Origin: Candidatus Methanoperedens sp.
GTDB taxonomy: Archaea; Halobacteriota; Methanosarcinia; Methanosarcinales; Methanoperedenaceae
NCBI GenBank assembly: GCA_012026835.1
Contig: VEPN01000002.1
Coordinates: forward strand, 62,001 to 126,000
Direction: 5' to 3'
Length of the DNA stretch: 64,000 nt
Positions 1 through 7,958 of this stretch are shown in pieces. A model generated the notes under the pieces. The model made no database searches and was not told the origin of the DNA. It saw only the letters and a program-made list of their open reading frames with translations. The position numbers were made by a program, and so were the translations under genes. Every line of letters begins with the position of its first letter. The stretch's first letter is position 1.

Positions 1-1
1 G

Positions 2-616
2 TGCGCCTCAAATGACGCCGGGGAATTAATCAATAGCGAAAAGCGGGTAGAACTGCTTGCACGCCACAACCTGTACGTTACCTTTGCCGAGATGAGGGAA
101 GTAAAACAGGCAATAAAAGAAGGAAGCCTCTGGGAACTCGTTGAGCAAAGATGCAGGGCACATCCCCGGCTCCTTGATGGCCTAAAACGCATGCTTTCAC
201 ATTCAGACTGGCTTGAACGGTTCCAGCCCGTACCCGTCTCCACGTTCTTTTACAGCGGCCCTGAATCATCGCATCGCCCGGAGGTAGCAAGGTACAGGAA
301 AAAGCTTAAGAATTTTGATTTAAAGGGCAAGGTATTGATAAGGACACACAGGCTTGCGGGTGAAGGTGATTTTGACCGCGTGCTTGATTTTAAACCGCCT
401 TTTGGGGCGTATCCCCCGGAACTTAAGGAAACCTATCCCTTTAATGCAGAAGTGACAGATGAGCCGGATTACGAATCATTGACTGTTGCGCTTCAAAATA
501 CCCTGGAGTTGATAGAGTTGAATCCTGATGCCGAGTTCACTTTCGCGTGCGGGAGAGAACATCCGCTGATGGCCAGGATTGCACAAAAAGCAAGACTGGT
601 GGATGTCCAAGAATGA
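2..616 (+). CDS. tgtA: archaeal tRNA-guanine transglycosylase (archaeosine pathway), 3' part
   Basis: The frame is already open at the first bases of the window, so the 5' end lies outside; about 204 codons are visible. In archaea this enzyme swaps guanine-15 of tRNA for preQ0, the first step towards archaeosine. The family is recognised from the C-terminal half: HNLYVTFAEMREVKQAI is followed by LWELVEQR and AHPRLLDGL, the segment that follows the catalytic barrel. The PC-X3-KPY motif of the paralogue ArcS is absent, which favours TgtA itself. No operon partner is visible on its right, because the next genes run the other way. The family call is fairly firm; the split between TgtA and ArcS is less so, because the catalytic domain is not in view. 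Confidence 0.72.
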   Translation, partial: CASNDAGELINSEKRVELLARHNLYVTFAEMREVKQAIKEGSLWELVEQRCRAHPRLLDGLKRMLSHSDWLERFQPVPVSTFFYSGPESSHRPEVARYRKKLKNFDLKGKVLIRTHRLAGEGDFDRVLDFKPPFGAYPPELKETYPFNAEVTDEPDYESLTVALQNTLELIELNPDAEFTFACGREHPLMARIAQKARLVDVQE

Positions 617-654
617 TACCGCAGGTTTTGCCGGGGATTGTTACTTCAATAAAC

Positions 655-1152
655 CTATTTTTTGAAAATTTCTTTTTGGCTTAAGATTTCATTTAGATGA
701 ATTGTATCGATCCCAATCTGTTTGCATTTACCGTATAATGGAAAATCATCCGTAATAACTAATGCATTATTTTTCCTTGCAGTTAAAACAATTGAAATAT
801 CCGTAAATCCGAATTTGATGATTTCAATATCCGAGAGTATATTTGTTTTTGAGACATATTCTTCATCAATTCTCTCAAGTATTGGTCTATTTGCATCAAT
901 GAATTCAGAGAATTTATTTTCTTTTAATTTTGTTGCAAAATTTGATACTTCGGTTAAAATATGAGGTGTTACTAAAATCTTTTTCTTTCTGATGAATTGC
1001 AAGAGTAATTCGTAATCCTCTATTTCATAATTTTTATTTGAAAGTCTTTTAAAATTAGCTATGCACTCTTTGTCATACAAACCCATTAGAATCAACAATA
1101 AAGGGCTAGTATCAGGTATTACGGTTTTGCTTTTAATATATAAATTTAGCAT
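655..1152 (-). CDS. PIN-domain protein, possible VapC-type ribonuclease toxin
   Basis: A 165-residue protein with PIN-domain landmarks in order: an N-terminal acidic motif (PDTSP, about residues 13-17), an internal glutamate (TPHILTEVSN), and the C-terminal acidic pairs GFTDISIV and VITDDFPLY. PIN domains of this size are metal-dependent RNases, often toxins of VapBC pairs. A small gene lies 11 bases upstream in the same direction and could be co-transcribed, but it does not look like a typical DNA-binding VapB antitoxin. The start chosen is the ATG at 1152; it has no strong Shine-Dalgarno sequence. The region is A+T-rich compared with tgtA. Toxin function is inferred; PIN proteins also act in rRNA and tRNA processing. 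Confidence 0.65.
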   Translation of the reverse strand: MLNLYIKSKTVIPDTSPLLLILMGLYDKECIANFKRLSNKNYEIEDYELLLQFIRKKKILVTPHILTEVSNFATKLKENKFSEFIDANRPILERIDEEYVSKTNILSDIEIIKFGFTDISIVLTARKNNALVITDDFPLYGKCKQIGIDTIHLNEILSQKEIFKK

Positions 1153-1163
1153 AAATTTGCTTT

Positions 1164-1409
1164 TTAGAGACTATTAGCTGACAAATCATGCGTTATTTCT
1201 TTTACATAAAGAATATCTCCCGTCCTATTATCCACGCCTACTTTGAATGAGTGAGGTATCTCTTCAAAAACATTTTGAATCATACATATAACTGTCCATT
1301 TTTGTTTTATATTATCAAGTTCAACATTTTTTACTTCAAAGAAAAATTTTATTTTTTTAATGCTTTCAAAATAATCTCTTACAGCCATTGTAGCTTGTTT
1401 TGCGTCCAT
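1164..1409 (-). CDS. small protein resembling GvpO-type domains
   Basis: The ATG at 1409 is preferred over a TTG at 1430 because GGTGAT lies a few bases upstream of it. This gives 81 residues. The pattern (helix AVRDYFESI, then a beta-rich stretch with WTVICMIQN and a closing VDNRTGDILYVKEI) resembles the fold of gas-vesicle GvpO proteins, several of which occur in archaea without gas vesicles. No gas vesicle genes are seen nearby. It lies 11 bases before the PIN-domain gene on the same strand, so a role as partner or regulator of that protein is possible but not shown by any motif. Confidence 0.45.
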   Translation of the reverse strand: MDAKQATMAVRDYFESIKKIKFFFEVKNVELDNIKQKWTVICMIQNVFEEIPHSFKVGVDNRTGDILYVKEITHDLSANSL

Positions 1410-1510
1410 TATTATCACCACTTTCTGCAATTGAAATTATTAATTGTTTTTGGATATGTTCTTGCTGAATAATACTGCTTCTCATGTTCTGAGACCATGA
1501 AGGTTGCTAT

Positions 1511-2404
1511 TTATTCATTTTTTAATTTACTTTGATGCTCTTTTAAATATCTTTTAAAAAACCATTTTAGAAATATGGCTTCATATTTTTGTATCTGAGA
1601 CCGCTCCAAAGAACTATAATATCCCGCTCTTTTCTCATAAGGTATGTTAAGCATAGGGAATCCATGCTTATTTAAAACAAAGTTCATCATCAGCCTGCCA
1701 ATCCTTCCATTCCCATCAGCAAAGGGATGGATGGTCACAAGTTTCAGGTGGACAAGTGCCGCAAGTTCCACAGGGTGCATCTTGTCTTTATTTTTGCGGT
1801 CCCATCTGAAAAAATCCATTAGCAGAGGATATACTTCCGCAGGAAAAGGCGGGGCAAATTTACTTCCTGCAATCGTCACCTGATGCTGCCTGATCTTCCC
1901 TGCTATGTCCTTTTTCGTGTCATCAAATAATTTTTTGTGGAAGTACAGTATAAGATTAAGCGATAAGTCTTTTTTATAATCAAGTGCCTCATAAAATAAA
2001 TTTTTATGTGCTTCTGCCTCTTTTACATCACGCAGAGACTTTTCATTCGGAGTTATGCCTTTTTCAAGCAGCAAAGAAGTTTCCCTGAATGTCAGGGTTG
2101 AACCTTCTATCCTGTTCGTATCATAAGTGAATTTTATGGCAAAGTTCTCCAATTCTTTTTCCCGTGCCGAGAGTGGAATTGTTTTTTCCTGTGCCGTATA
2201 TTTTTCTTTTATTCTGTCGAAAAGACCAAACCATTTCTCCCTGTAGATTTCGGAAATAAACTGCTGTTTCAATTCTTCGATGTTTTTCGGCAGGGATTTC
2301 CCAAGGTATTTTTCCTTCTTTTCCACTCTGCCTTTTTCCCTGAAGCTGTGCTCAAGATAATAATATGTCTGTTTGCCAGTGGTTTTTTTTCGGATTGCTA
2401 CCAT
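1511..2404 (-). CDS. Fic family AMPylase-type protein
   Basis: A 297-residue Fic protein. The catalytic motif HPFADGNGRIGR is complete at about residues 226-237, with the histidine that activates the target hydroxyl and the arginines that hold the nucleotide phosphates. A class II inhibitory motif TNRIEG (pattern S/T-x3-E-G/N) is at about residues 96-101, N-terminal to the Fic core, so the protein should be autoinhibited until the glutamate is displaced. The N-terminal 60 residues look like a short DNA-binding or adaptor segment. It lies downstream of the YgiT-type zinc finger gene and the hsdS fragment on the same strand; Fic genes are often embedded in type I restriction loci. The protein target is unknown. 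Confidence 0.88.
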   Translation of the reverse strand: MVAIRKKTTGKQTYYYLEHSFREKGRVEKKEKYLGKSLPKNIEELKQQFISEIYREKWFGLFDRIKEKYTAQEKTIPLSAREKELENFAIKFTYDTNRIEGSTLTFRETSLLLEKGITPNEKSLRDVKEAEAHKNLFYEALDYKKDLSLNLILYFHKKLFDDTKKDIAGKIRQHQVTIAGSKFAPPFPAEVYPLLMDFFRWDRKNKDKMHPVELAALVHLKLVTIHPFADGNGRIGRLMMNFVLNKHGFPMLNIPYEKRAGYYSSLERSQIQKYEAIFLKWFFKRYLKEHQSKLKNE

Positions 2405-2440
2405 AAGATCATACTATTACCCCTACAAGATTATAAAGTT

Positions 2441-2722
2441 TTATATTTTTGATGAATTGTAGGGGTAAGGACAGGATAACAGAATCAAAAGAACGCAAAA
2501 AATTAATGATATTACAGTGGGCTTTCGGAATTTCTTTATTACCTCTTCTACCTTCTCAGCAGATTCAGCATCGGCATATTCCTCGCCGCATGTGGGACAG
2601 CGAGTGCCCGTCAGCCCTGTGACTACTACCTCTCTCCCTTCTACTGCCGTGATAAGGGTGATGTCAGTTGCTTTTTTTACCTGGCTCCCGCACTGTACAC
2701 ACTTAATTTCTCTTTTGCTCAT
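2441..2722 (-). CDS. YgiT/MqsA-type zinc finger protein
   Basis: A 93-residue protein with two CxxC pairs (CVQCG near residue 9 and CPTCGEE near residue 43) separated by a beta-rich linker, as in the zinc-binding half of YgiT/MqsA antitoxins. No HTH domain follows, unlike full-length MqsA. The last 25 residues are strongly hydrophobic and low in complexity (SLIFCVLLILLSC), which is odd for this family and may be a tail gained when the locus was rearranged. It sits between the hsdS fragment and fic, all on the minus strand. No MqsR-like toxin gene is beside it. Confidence 0.55.
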   Translation of the reverse strand: MSKREIKCVQCGSQVKKATDITLITAVEGREVVVTGLTGTRCPTCGEEYADAESAEKVEEVIKKFRKPTVISLIFCVLLILLSCPYPYNSSKI

Positions 2723-2728
2723 ATTATT

Positions 2729-3145
2729 TCACCTCTTAGTCTCAAGTTCCCCCCTGAACGCCCTCTGCATCAGGGCGCTGAACAAATCCTCTATCTGCTG
2801 CTTTGATTGGCTCTGGGATTGGCGCATGGATTCGACTTTCTCGACGACACGGGCGAATTTTTGCTGGAGGGGGAGGGGAGGGAGAGGAACTGGAAAATTT
2901 TTAAGTTGTGTGGAATTTATTGTAGCTATCCCCGTTGTTTGTTTTGCTGATTTTAAAAAATACATCTTTCCATATGCGCTTCCTACAAGCATACTTAAGA
3001 ATTCAGGAGCAATGGATTCTTTTTCAACTCTTACTCTAAATATATGATTCTGATGAATACAATTTGAAATTTGATTATGCCATACCGCGCCGCGTCCTAA
3101 CTTATCGGGGTCTCCGCCTTCAGTCAATAGAATATCACCTTCTAA
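2729..3145 (-). pseudogene. hsdS: type I restriction specificity subunit (HsdS), C-terminal fragment
   Basis: About 139 codons of an HsdS protein remain: the end of the second target recognition domain and the conserved tail with NFPVPLPPLPLQQKF followed by a coiled coil (VVEKVESMRQSQSQSKQQIEDLFSALMQRAF). A whole HsdS has about 400 residues with two recognition domains. The 5' part is cut off exactly at the end of the IS630 element, and the missing half is not on the other side of the insertion sequence. No hsdM or hsdR is present in the window, so this is a relic and not a working restriction system. Confidence 0.85.
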
Positions 3146-3165
3146 TATAGTCAATCATGCTATTT

Positions 3166-3639
3166 TCACCCGAATAAAATTGGGAAATATTTTGACAAAA
3201 GACCTTTTGATGCAGTCGATATAGCGGCTATTCCGTTCACCACAGCAGAAATTAATTCTTCTTTAATCAGGATAATTTCGTTATGAATATCCCTCTTAAA
3301 AGGTCTCCATTCTTCTTCAATTGGATTTAAATTCGAGCAGTATCTCGGAAAATGTATCAATTTGATGTTCTTTCCTTGCATACGAAGCCTGTAAATATGC
3401 TCTCTGACCATATCTCCGTCGTGATATGTGGAATTATCGATCAGGATCATAAATACTCGATATTCTGGATAATTTTCAACAATTTTATCCAGGTGCCGAC
3501 AAAACGTTTCTCTGTTAGCAGTATCTTCCTGAGTAAATGTCCATTTTCCTTCATTGTCAATGCAGCCATGTATGGATGTCTTTAGATTCTTATCCCAATT
3601 TGCCTTGATCTTTGGTTTTTCATCTTTGGGGCAAACCAC
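3166..3639 (-). CDS. IS630 transposase, catalytic (DDE) part
   Basis: This is the downstream part of the IS630 transposase. The same frame stays open further upstream, to about 3730, and there encodes the first catalytic aspartate (LAQDESHVRV, before the listed start). Within the listed part are the second aspartate (LIDNSTYHDG) and the glutamate (NPIEEEW). The listed start at 3639 is only an internal methionine (GTG codon); true expression would need fusion with the upstream HTH part. The two frames meet at a run of eight A residues (minus strand). Removing one A would join them into a protein of about 360 residues, a normal size for the family. Confidence 0.8.
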   Translation of the reverse strand: MVCPKDEKPKIKANWDKNLKTSIHGCIDNEGKWTFTQEDTANRETFCRHLDKIVENYPEYRVFMILIDNSTYHDGDMVREHIYRLRMQGKNIKLIHFPRYCSNLNPIEEEWRPFKRDIHNEIILIKEELISAVVNGIAAISTASKGLLSKYFPILFG

Positions 3640-3712
3640 ACGAATATTAGGGTACTCTACTCGAACATGTGATTCGTCCTGAGCGAGAACAATAACCTTC
3701 AGTCCCCTATTT

Positions 3713-4255
3713 TCAAATTTTTGCTTTTTTTTGAAGTGCTGGTAAAACCTGTGAGTAGAATTTCTCTACTTCCTTTTCATTCTGCTTTATATGAATCGGA
3801 TAAGGCTTTGCTATTTTGAACCCGATTCTTCTCAAAAGTGAATAAATATACCTTTGATGATATTTTATTCCAAAAATATCCTGAATTAGATGCCAAACCA
3901 GCTTTACAGTCCATGCGAAAACATGGTATCCAAATAAGCTGGGTGGATTTCTTAATATTTCTTTTAGATATTCTATTTCTTCGGCTGTTAGTTTACCAGT
4001 GTGTTTTGTAGTTTTCCTGCGCAATAAACCTTGAAAACCTTCTGAGTTGAATCGGTTGATCCAATCCCTTATGTTCTTTTCATTAACACCTGTGATTTCC
4101 TGGATTTCCAGATTGTTATATCCTTCAGATGCTAAGCGGATTATCTCTGCTCTTTTCCACGTCCAATGATCTGGTGCATTTTTCTGTAACTCACGAAGGT
4201 CTTTTGGAGAGACCTCACGTTTGAGAGTTTTATTTCTTTTACTCTTTGATAACAT
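3713..4255 (-). CDS. IS630 transposase, N-terminal DNA-binding part
   Basis: A 180-residue open frame with two HTH segments: the first around residues 45-70 (EGYNNLEIQEITGVNEKNIR), the second in the winged-helix region that follows (LTAEEIEYLKEIL and beyond). This is the usual N-terminal architecture of IS630 transposases. The frame closes at TGA just after the homopolymer run of eight A, where the protein reads PALQKKAKI. The DDE catalytic part continues in the +1 frame. The start at 4255 lies about 60 bases inside the right terminal repeat. Confidence 0.82.
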   Translation of the reverse strand: MLSKSKRNKTLKREVSPKDLRELQKNAPDHWTWKRAEIIRLASEGYNNLEIQEITGVNEKNIRDWINRFNSEGFQGLLRRKTTKHTGKLTAEEIEYLKEILRNPPSLFGYHVFAWTVKLVWHLIQDIFGIKYHQRYIYSLLRRIGFKIAKPYPIHIKQNEKEVEKFYSQVLPALQKKAKI

Positions 4256-4303
4256 TTAAAAGTACATTGTTCGTATGTATACTAATAATTTCGGGTATAT
4301 AGG

Positions 4304-5740
4304 CTATGATCGACTATATGTGCAGAAGGGAATAATCCTGTTATCGGGAGTTGCATAATGAACGCCGCACCGTTCTATTCTCTCAATATCCATATTATAC
4401 AAATCCATAAAATGCATTGCACCTATCAAAAGCGTATGGCGATGGAACTCTTTAATAGCGTCCCCTGTTCCATCCCTCAAAACATTAATTAAAAGTTGTT
4501 TCACATCTACGGACTTTGGTCTTTTTGCCAGATCGATATACTTGGGCAGCGCAGAAATAAGACTGCCCAGTCTTTTTATCTTACCAAGGGACTTGCCGAT
4601 CCCTCTGTCACTGCTTGATGCCAGTTCATCTATGTACTCAAGAAGTCCTTCCACATCGATAAACCGGGTTATAGGTATAATTTTTCCATTTTCAACATAG
4701 ATATAAGTGCCAGTGCCGCAGTGCGGGTGAACCGTGAATTCGACATCAGGGATGCCCTCCTCTGCTGTCGTAAAATGGGAAATAGGCACGACAAAAGGTA
4801 CAGGATAGAAGTCTTCTGCTGTAATAGCTCCGTTGGTCTGTTCTTCTACCAAATCAAATAAATCCGGGATGGTTATCCTTTTTACCATCCTTTCTTCCCT
4901 ATTTATCCTTCCTGTAAAAGAAACGGGCTGAAAATTAACGCCCTTCACGGTATCCATGTTATTAACCGCAAACCTGATTATATCCCCTACCTGCATATCG
5001 TTCACGCCTTTTGCAAGTGTGGGTACAAGAGAAATGCTCGTTAATCCCGCAGCTCTACAATTTTCAATAGCTTTGAGTTTAAGCGGGAGAGCGTTATACC
5101 CCCTGTTTATCACATACGGTTTTTCTGTTACCCCGTCAAACTGCAAATATACTGTGCCAAGACCCGACGCATAAAGTTTCTTGCAGAGTTCAGGGTCTTC
5201 TGCCAGTTTAACGCCATTTGTTGCCATCTGTACCTGGATAAATTTAAATTCATGAGCCATCCTGACAATCTGGACAATATCATTGCGCATGGTAGGTTCG
5301 CCGCCTGAAAACTGGACGGCGGGGCAGGGCACAGGCTTTTCATTTCTGAGCATCTGCATCATCACCCTTATCTGCTCGAGCGACGGTTCGTAAAGGTAGC
5401 CAGCGGATGAGGCATTTGCGAAGCATACTGGACATTTCTGGTTGCACCTGTTGGTAACATCGATGTTCGCAAGAATAGTAGTTGTTTTATGAGACAGGCA
5501 TAATCCGCATGCAAATGGACAAACTCCACTTAACACATTCGGGTTTTTTACTCCAGCTCCATCATGCCAGTACCTTTCAAAACGCTTAAACTGTTTTGCG
5601 CTTGACCAGTAGATATCCTCGAAATACCCGTGCCTTCTGCATGTTTTTCCGATCATTACCTTTCCGTTTTCTTCGAACAAGAAAGCATCAATTACAGCAA
5701 GACATTCAGGGCATAACGATTTTGTTGATTTCATAAACAT
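4304..5740 (-). CDS. tes: radical SAM protein of the tetraether lipid synthase (Tes/MJ0619) type, 3' end replaced by IS
   Basis: A 478-residue radical SAM enzyme. The cluster motif CNQKCPVC lies near residue 98, preceded by an N-terminal region with several CxxC and CxxxC pairs (CPEC, CPFACGLCLSH), the layout of tetraether lipid synthase. That enzyme joins the phytanyl chains of archaeal membrane lipids. Other features of the family are the SGGEPTMR motif and a long C-terminal domain ending in CGVHYATPDNRIIPFCTY. The gene runs into the right terminal repeat of the IS630 element: the last four residues (YSRS) and the stop come from the insertion sequence. Family members usually continue for some tens of residues here, so the C terminus is truncated. 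Some relatives were described as methyltransferases of pterin biosynthesis, so the exact reaction is not certain. Confidence 0.7.
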   Translation of the reverse strand: MFMKSTKSLCPECLAVIDAFLFEENGKVMIGKTCRRHGYFEDIYWSSAKQFKRFERYWHDGAGVKNPNVLSGVCPFACGLCLSHKTTTILANIDVTNRCNQKCPVCFANASSAGYLYEPSLEQIRVMMQMLRNEKPVPCPAVQFSGGEPTMRNDIVQIVRMAHEFKFIQVQMATNGVKLAEDPELCKKLYASGLGTVYLQFDGVTEKPYVINRGYNALPLKLKAIENCRAAGLTSISLVPTLAKGVNDMQVGDIIRFAVNNMDTVKGVNFQPVSFTGRINREERMVKRITIPDLFDLVEEQTNGAITAEDFYPVPFVVPISHFTTAEEGIPDVEFTVHPHCGTGTYIYVENGKIIPITRFIDVEGLLEYIDELASSSDRGIGKSLGKIKRLGSLISALPKYIDLAKRPKSVDVKQLLINVLRDGTGDAIKEFHRHTLLIGAMHFMDLYNMDIERIERCGVHYATPDNRIIPFCTYSRS

Positions 5741-5785
5741 CCATTCCTGATTTCTTGTTTCAATAATTTTCCTTATCCCCCTCTA

Positions 5786-6442
5786 TCATACGAACTTCAC
5801 ACCGAGGTCGGAAAGACAGTTCCTGATCGCAAGATTGATCAGGAAGGGTGTCAGGGACTCAATCATGTAAGAAGATGCAAGCCTTCCGCCATCAAGGGGT
5901 CGCAGGTTACTGATCTCTCTTGTGAGTTCAATCACAGCTCTTTTCGCATCGTCGTTATCTCCGCAGACCACGACATCGTAGTCAAGAGCGATATCGAGAT
6001 TAGCCAGTTTCCTTGCCGGGACATTATGGTACGCTGAGACCACTTTCACGCTTTTCGGTAAGATATCCTGTATTTCAAGTGCTGCGCTTCCCTGTTTCGG
6101 GGGTGTATACTCAAACCACCTGTTCTTTTTCATGGGAACCACAAGCGAGATGACTATCTGGTCATTAAAATATGGCGTCAGGTTTTTCAGCAGTGGCACT
6201 ATGCCCTGATATGGAACTGAAAGTACCACAACATCCACATATTTGATCCCCATTTCGTTCATGGATCCGCTTATGCCGGTGCAGAATCGTCCTTTATCTG
6301 AAAGCAGGGTATAACATTCGTCTGCGGTTTTCATCGCTTTATCAAGCTCTCGGGAACAAACCACGACCTCATGCTTTCCAGACCACCGGAGCGCCAAGCC
6401 TTTACCGATGCTTCCTGTGCCTCCAAGTATTGCTATTTTCAT
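5786..6442 (-). CDS. fno: F420-dependent NADP oxidoreductase
   Basis: A 218-residue protein that moves hydride between coenzyme F420 and NADP(H). The N-terminal dinucleotide-binding motif is GGTGSIGKGLALRW, the signature form in this family, followed by CSRELDKA (NADP phosphate contact region) and the conserved HNVPARKL and DDAKRAV segments. The length fits the family (about 210-230). It lies 70 bases downstream of arsC on the same strand, which suggests it may supply NADPH for redox proteins of the arsenic operon; that link is inference. The start is the ATG at 6442. Confidence 0.9.
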   Translation of the reverse strand: MKIAILGGTGSIGKGLALRWSGKHEVVVCSRELDKAMKTADECYTLLSDKGRFCTGISGSMNEMGIKYVDVVVLSVPYQGIVPLLKNLTPYFNDQIVISLVVPMKKNRWFEYTPPKQGSAALEIQDILPKSVKVVSAYHNVPARKLANLDIALDYDVVVCGDNDDAKRAVIELTREISNLRPLDGGRLASSYMIESLTPFLINLAIRNCLSDLGVKFV

Positions 6443-6512
6443 GTTCCCTCTTTCTCTTTTATAATTCTAAGCATTATACTCTTATCCTCTACGTGCAGGA
6501 CACAATATCTGA

Positions 6513-6908
6513 TCATCCATCTATCTCAAGTTCTTTAATCAATCTCTTGACTTTGGTTTCGATAAGGTCTCTTACATCTCTGTATTTCTGGGTAGGAAGT
6601 CCTTTGGGACACTCAATATCCCATTTAATCGTCTTTTCTTTAGGTGTGATAGGGCATACGTCCCTGCAGCCCATCGTAATTATAAAATCGAAATTCTCAA
6701 TAGGCAGTGAATTAAAATTCGTTGTCTTTTTATTTGTCAGATCTATGCCTTTTTCTTTCATTAGTTCAACTGTTTTTGGGTCAATATTCTCAGCCGGAGC
6801 GCTTCCTGCGGAATAAGCTATGGTATTTTTTGCGTATTTATTAAAGAAAGCCTCAGCCATCTGGCTCCTGCACGCATTCTCAACGCATACGAACAGCACT
6901 TTCCTCAT
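6513..6908 (-). CDS. arsC: thioredoxin-coupled arsenate reductase (LMW phosphatase fold)
   Basis: A 131-residue enzyme that reduces arsenate to arsenite in the cytoplasm. The phosphatase loop C-X5-R is at residues 8-14 (CVENACR). A second cysteine pair (C81 and C85 in ITMGCRDVCP) matches the resolving cysteines of the thioredoxin-linked class. The WDIECPKG segment is the family's usual WDI-DPKG with a cysteine in place of the catalytic-acid aspartate, which is unusual. It follows arsD with one base between the genes. Small thioredoxin-like and ferredoxin genes in the same cluster could provide the electrons. Confidence 0.9.
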   Translation of the reverse strand: MRKVLFVCVENACRSQMAEAFFNKYAKNTIAYSAGSAPAENIDPKTVELMKEKGIDLTNKKTTNFNSLPIENFDFIITMGCRDVCPITPKEKTIKWDIECPKGLPTQKYRDVRDLIETKVKRLIKELEIDG

Positions 6909-6909
6909 T

Positions 6910-7236
6910 CTATCCCGCTCTGTTATTTTCGATTTCTTTTTTCAGTTCAGCGTATGTTAAATATTTTTGTTTGGCGATAATTTTGCCGTTTATTGTTGTA
7001 ATTGGGAGTATGCCCTGTCCATTTTCTTTGACCAGTTGGGAAATCTCCTCGTTTTCAAGGAACATATTTAGGTTAAAAGATAGGCTTGCCCTTATTGTCT
7101 TCAATTCTTTGAAATCCCTCCGTATTTTTTCTAGTGTCTCGTTAAACTCTATCAGTTCTTTATTTGGCTCCGGACCGCAAACGCCCGTAGAGCAGCACAT
7201 CGCACCTTCGTATATGATCAAATTTATTTTTGCCAT
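6910..7236 (-). CDS. arsD: arsenite metallochaperone
   Basis: A 108-residue ArsD. The N-terminal metal site MCCSTGVCG gives the three cysteines (C14, C15, C20) that bind arsenite in characterised ArsD proteins, and ILPITTINGKI and AELKKEI match the thioredoxin-like core. ArsD normally hands arsenite to the ATPase ArsA, but no arsA is found in this window and the pump is Acr3. Here it may buffer arsenite, act as a weak repressor, or use an ArsA encoded elsewhere. It is tightly linked to arsC. Confidence 0.9.
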   Translation of the reverse strand: MAKINLIIYEGAMCCSTGVCGPEPNKELIEFNETLEKIRRDFKELKTIRASLSFNLNMFLENEEISQLVKENGQGILPITTINGKIIAKQKYLTYAELKKEIENNRAG

Positions 7237-7263
7237 GCTAACACCTCAACACGTACTCATTTT

Positions 7264-7593
7264 CTATACCTGTCCTTTTCCTATCTGCAATTTCCCTTCT
7301 TCTGCCAGTTGATTTTTGACTTTTGTCCATATACCCTCCCTCCTGTATATCTCACGTACTTCTTTTATATCTGGAAATGTAATGGCATTTCCAAGACAGA
7401 GATTGGCGCAGGTCGTGCACCCAACAACGCATTGATAAGGTCGTGCAACTCTGGAACCATTTTCTGTCCAGTCGTATACATTTTTTCCGCAGTTAATACA
7501 CATTCCACATTTGGCGCATTTATCAGGGTCAATTGTTGGGAACCAATGAATCTTTTCTCTGGGATATCCGGTCAACCATGCCATCTTAATCAC
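7264..7593 (-). CDS. 4Fe-4S dicluster ferredoxin of the ars cluster
   Basis: A 109-residue protein with two cysteine groups, CAKCGMCINCGKNVYDW near residue 26 and CVVGCTTCANLCLGNAI near residue 55, each able to hold a [4Fe-4S] cluster. The spacing of the first group is not the standard ferredoxin repeat. The tail (IYRREGIWTKVKNQL) is basic. It is co-directional with arsD (27-base gap) and the AhpD-like gene (18-base gap), so an electron-transfer role in arsenic or oxidative stress metabolism is likely by context only. Confidence 0.75.
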   Translation of the reverse strand: MIKMAWLTGYPREKIHWFPTIDPDKCAKCGMCINCGKNVYDWTENGSRVARPYQCVVGCTTCANLCLGNAITFPDIKEVREIYRREGIWTKVKNQLAEEGKLQIGKGQV

Positions 7594-7611
7594 CCTCTTT
7601 CCTAAATCGAT

Positions 7612-7905
7612 CTACTCCTTTTTCTCCATGATTTTTTCATACACATCGCTCCAAGATAACTGGGAACCAGCAGCCACAAACATTGCACAGGCTATAGCTT
7701 CAGCTATCATTTCATCCGTAGCACCCTGTTTTTTCGCTCGGTCTGCATGTATCTCGGTGCAGCGCTCACATCTCATAAGCACTGAAGCGGCTATTGAGAT
7801 AAGTTCCTTTGTGCGAAGGTCAAGCGCGCCTTCTTTATAGACCGAATTTCTCAACTCAGAGAATGCTTTTGCAACATCCGGTGTTTTTTCATTGAACCAA
7901 GACAA
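7612..7905 (-). CDS. AhpD-like (carboxymuconolactone decarboxylase family) protein
   Basis: A 97-residue protein with the all-helical AhpD fold signature: LRTKELISIAASVLMRC followed by the redox motif CERC and a histidine three residues later (CERCTEIH). Such proteins act as small peroxidases or disulfide reductases. It is embedded in the arsenic cluster between a ferredoxin and a Usp gene, and arsenic-linked AhpD homologues are common in anaerobes. The start at 7905 is followed by a typical full domain. Its substrate cannot be read from sequence. Confidence 0.82.
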   Translation of the reverse strand: MSWFNEKTPDVAKAFSELRNSVYKEGALDLRTKELISIAASVLMRCERCTEIHADRAKKQGATDEMIAEAIACAMFVAAGSQLSWSDVYEKIMEKKE

Positions 7906-7958
7906 ATTTTATTCCTCCTTTTAATTTAAACTCATTAATATCCATAATGCAGTACCTT

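Larger units (their letters stand above)
3148..4316 (-). mobile_element. IS630-family insertion sequence
   Basis: About 1.17 kb bounded by imperfect terminal inverted repeats. The left end from 3146 reads TATAGTCAATCAT and the complement of the right end from 4318 reads TATAGTCGATCAT. Similarity continues inward to a shared ACCCGAA. IS630 elements insert at TA dinucleotides, and TA is present at both outer edges (3146-3147 and 4317-4318). The element carries a transposase in two frames (4255-3713 and then to 3166). Its flanks belong to two unrelated broken genes: hsdS on the left and the radical SAM gene on the right. It therefore marks a deletion or recombination junction, not a clean insertion. 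Confidence 0.85.
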
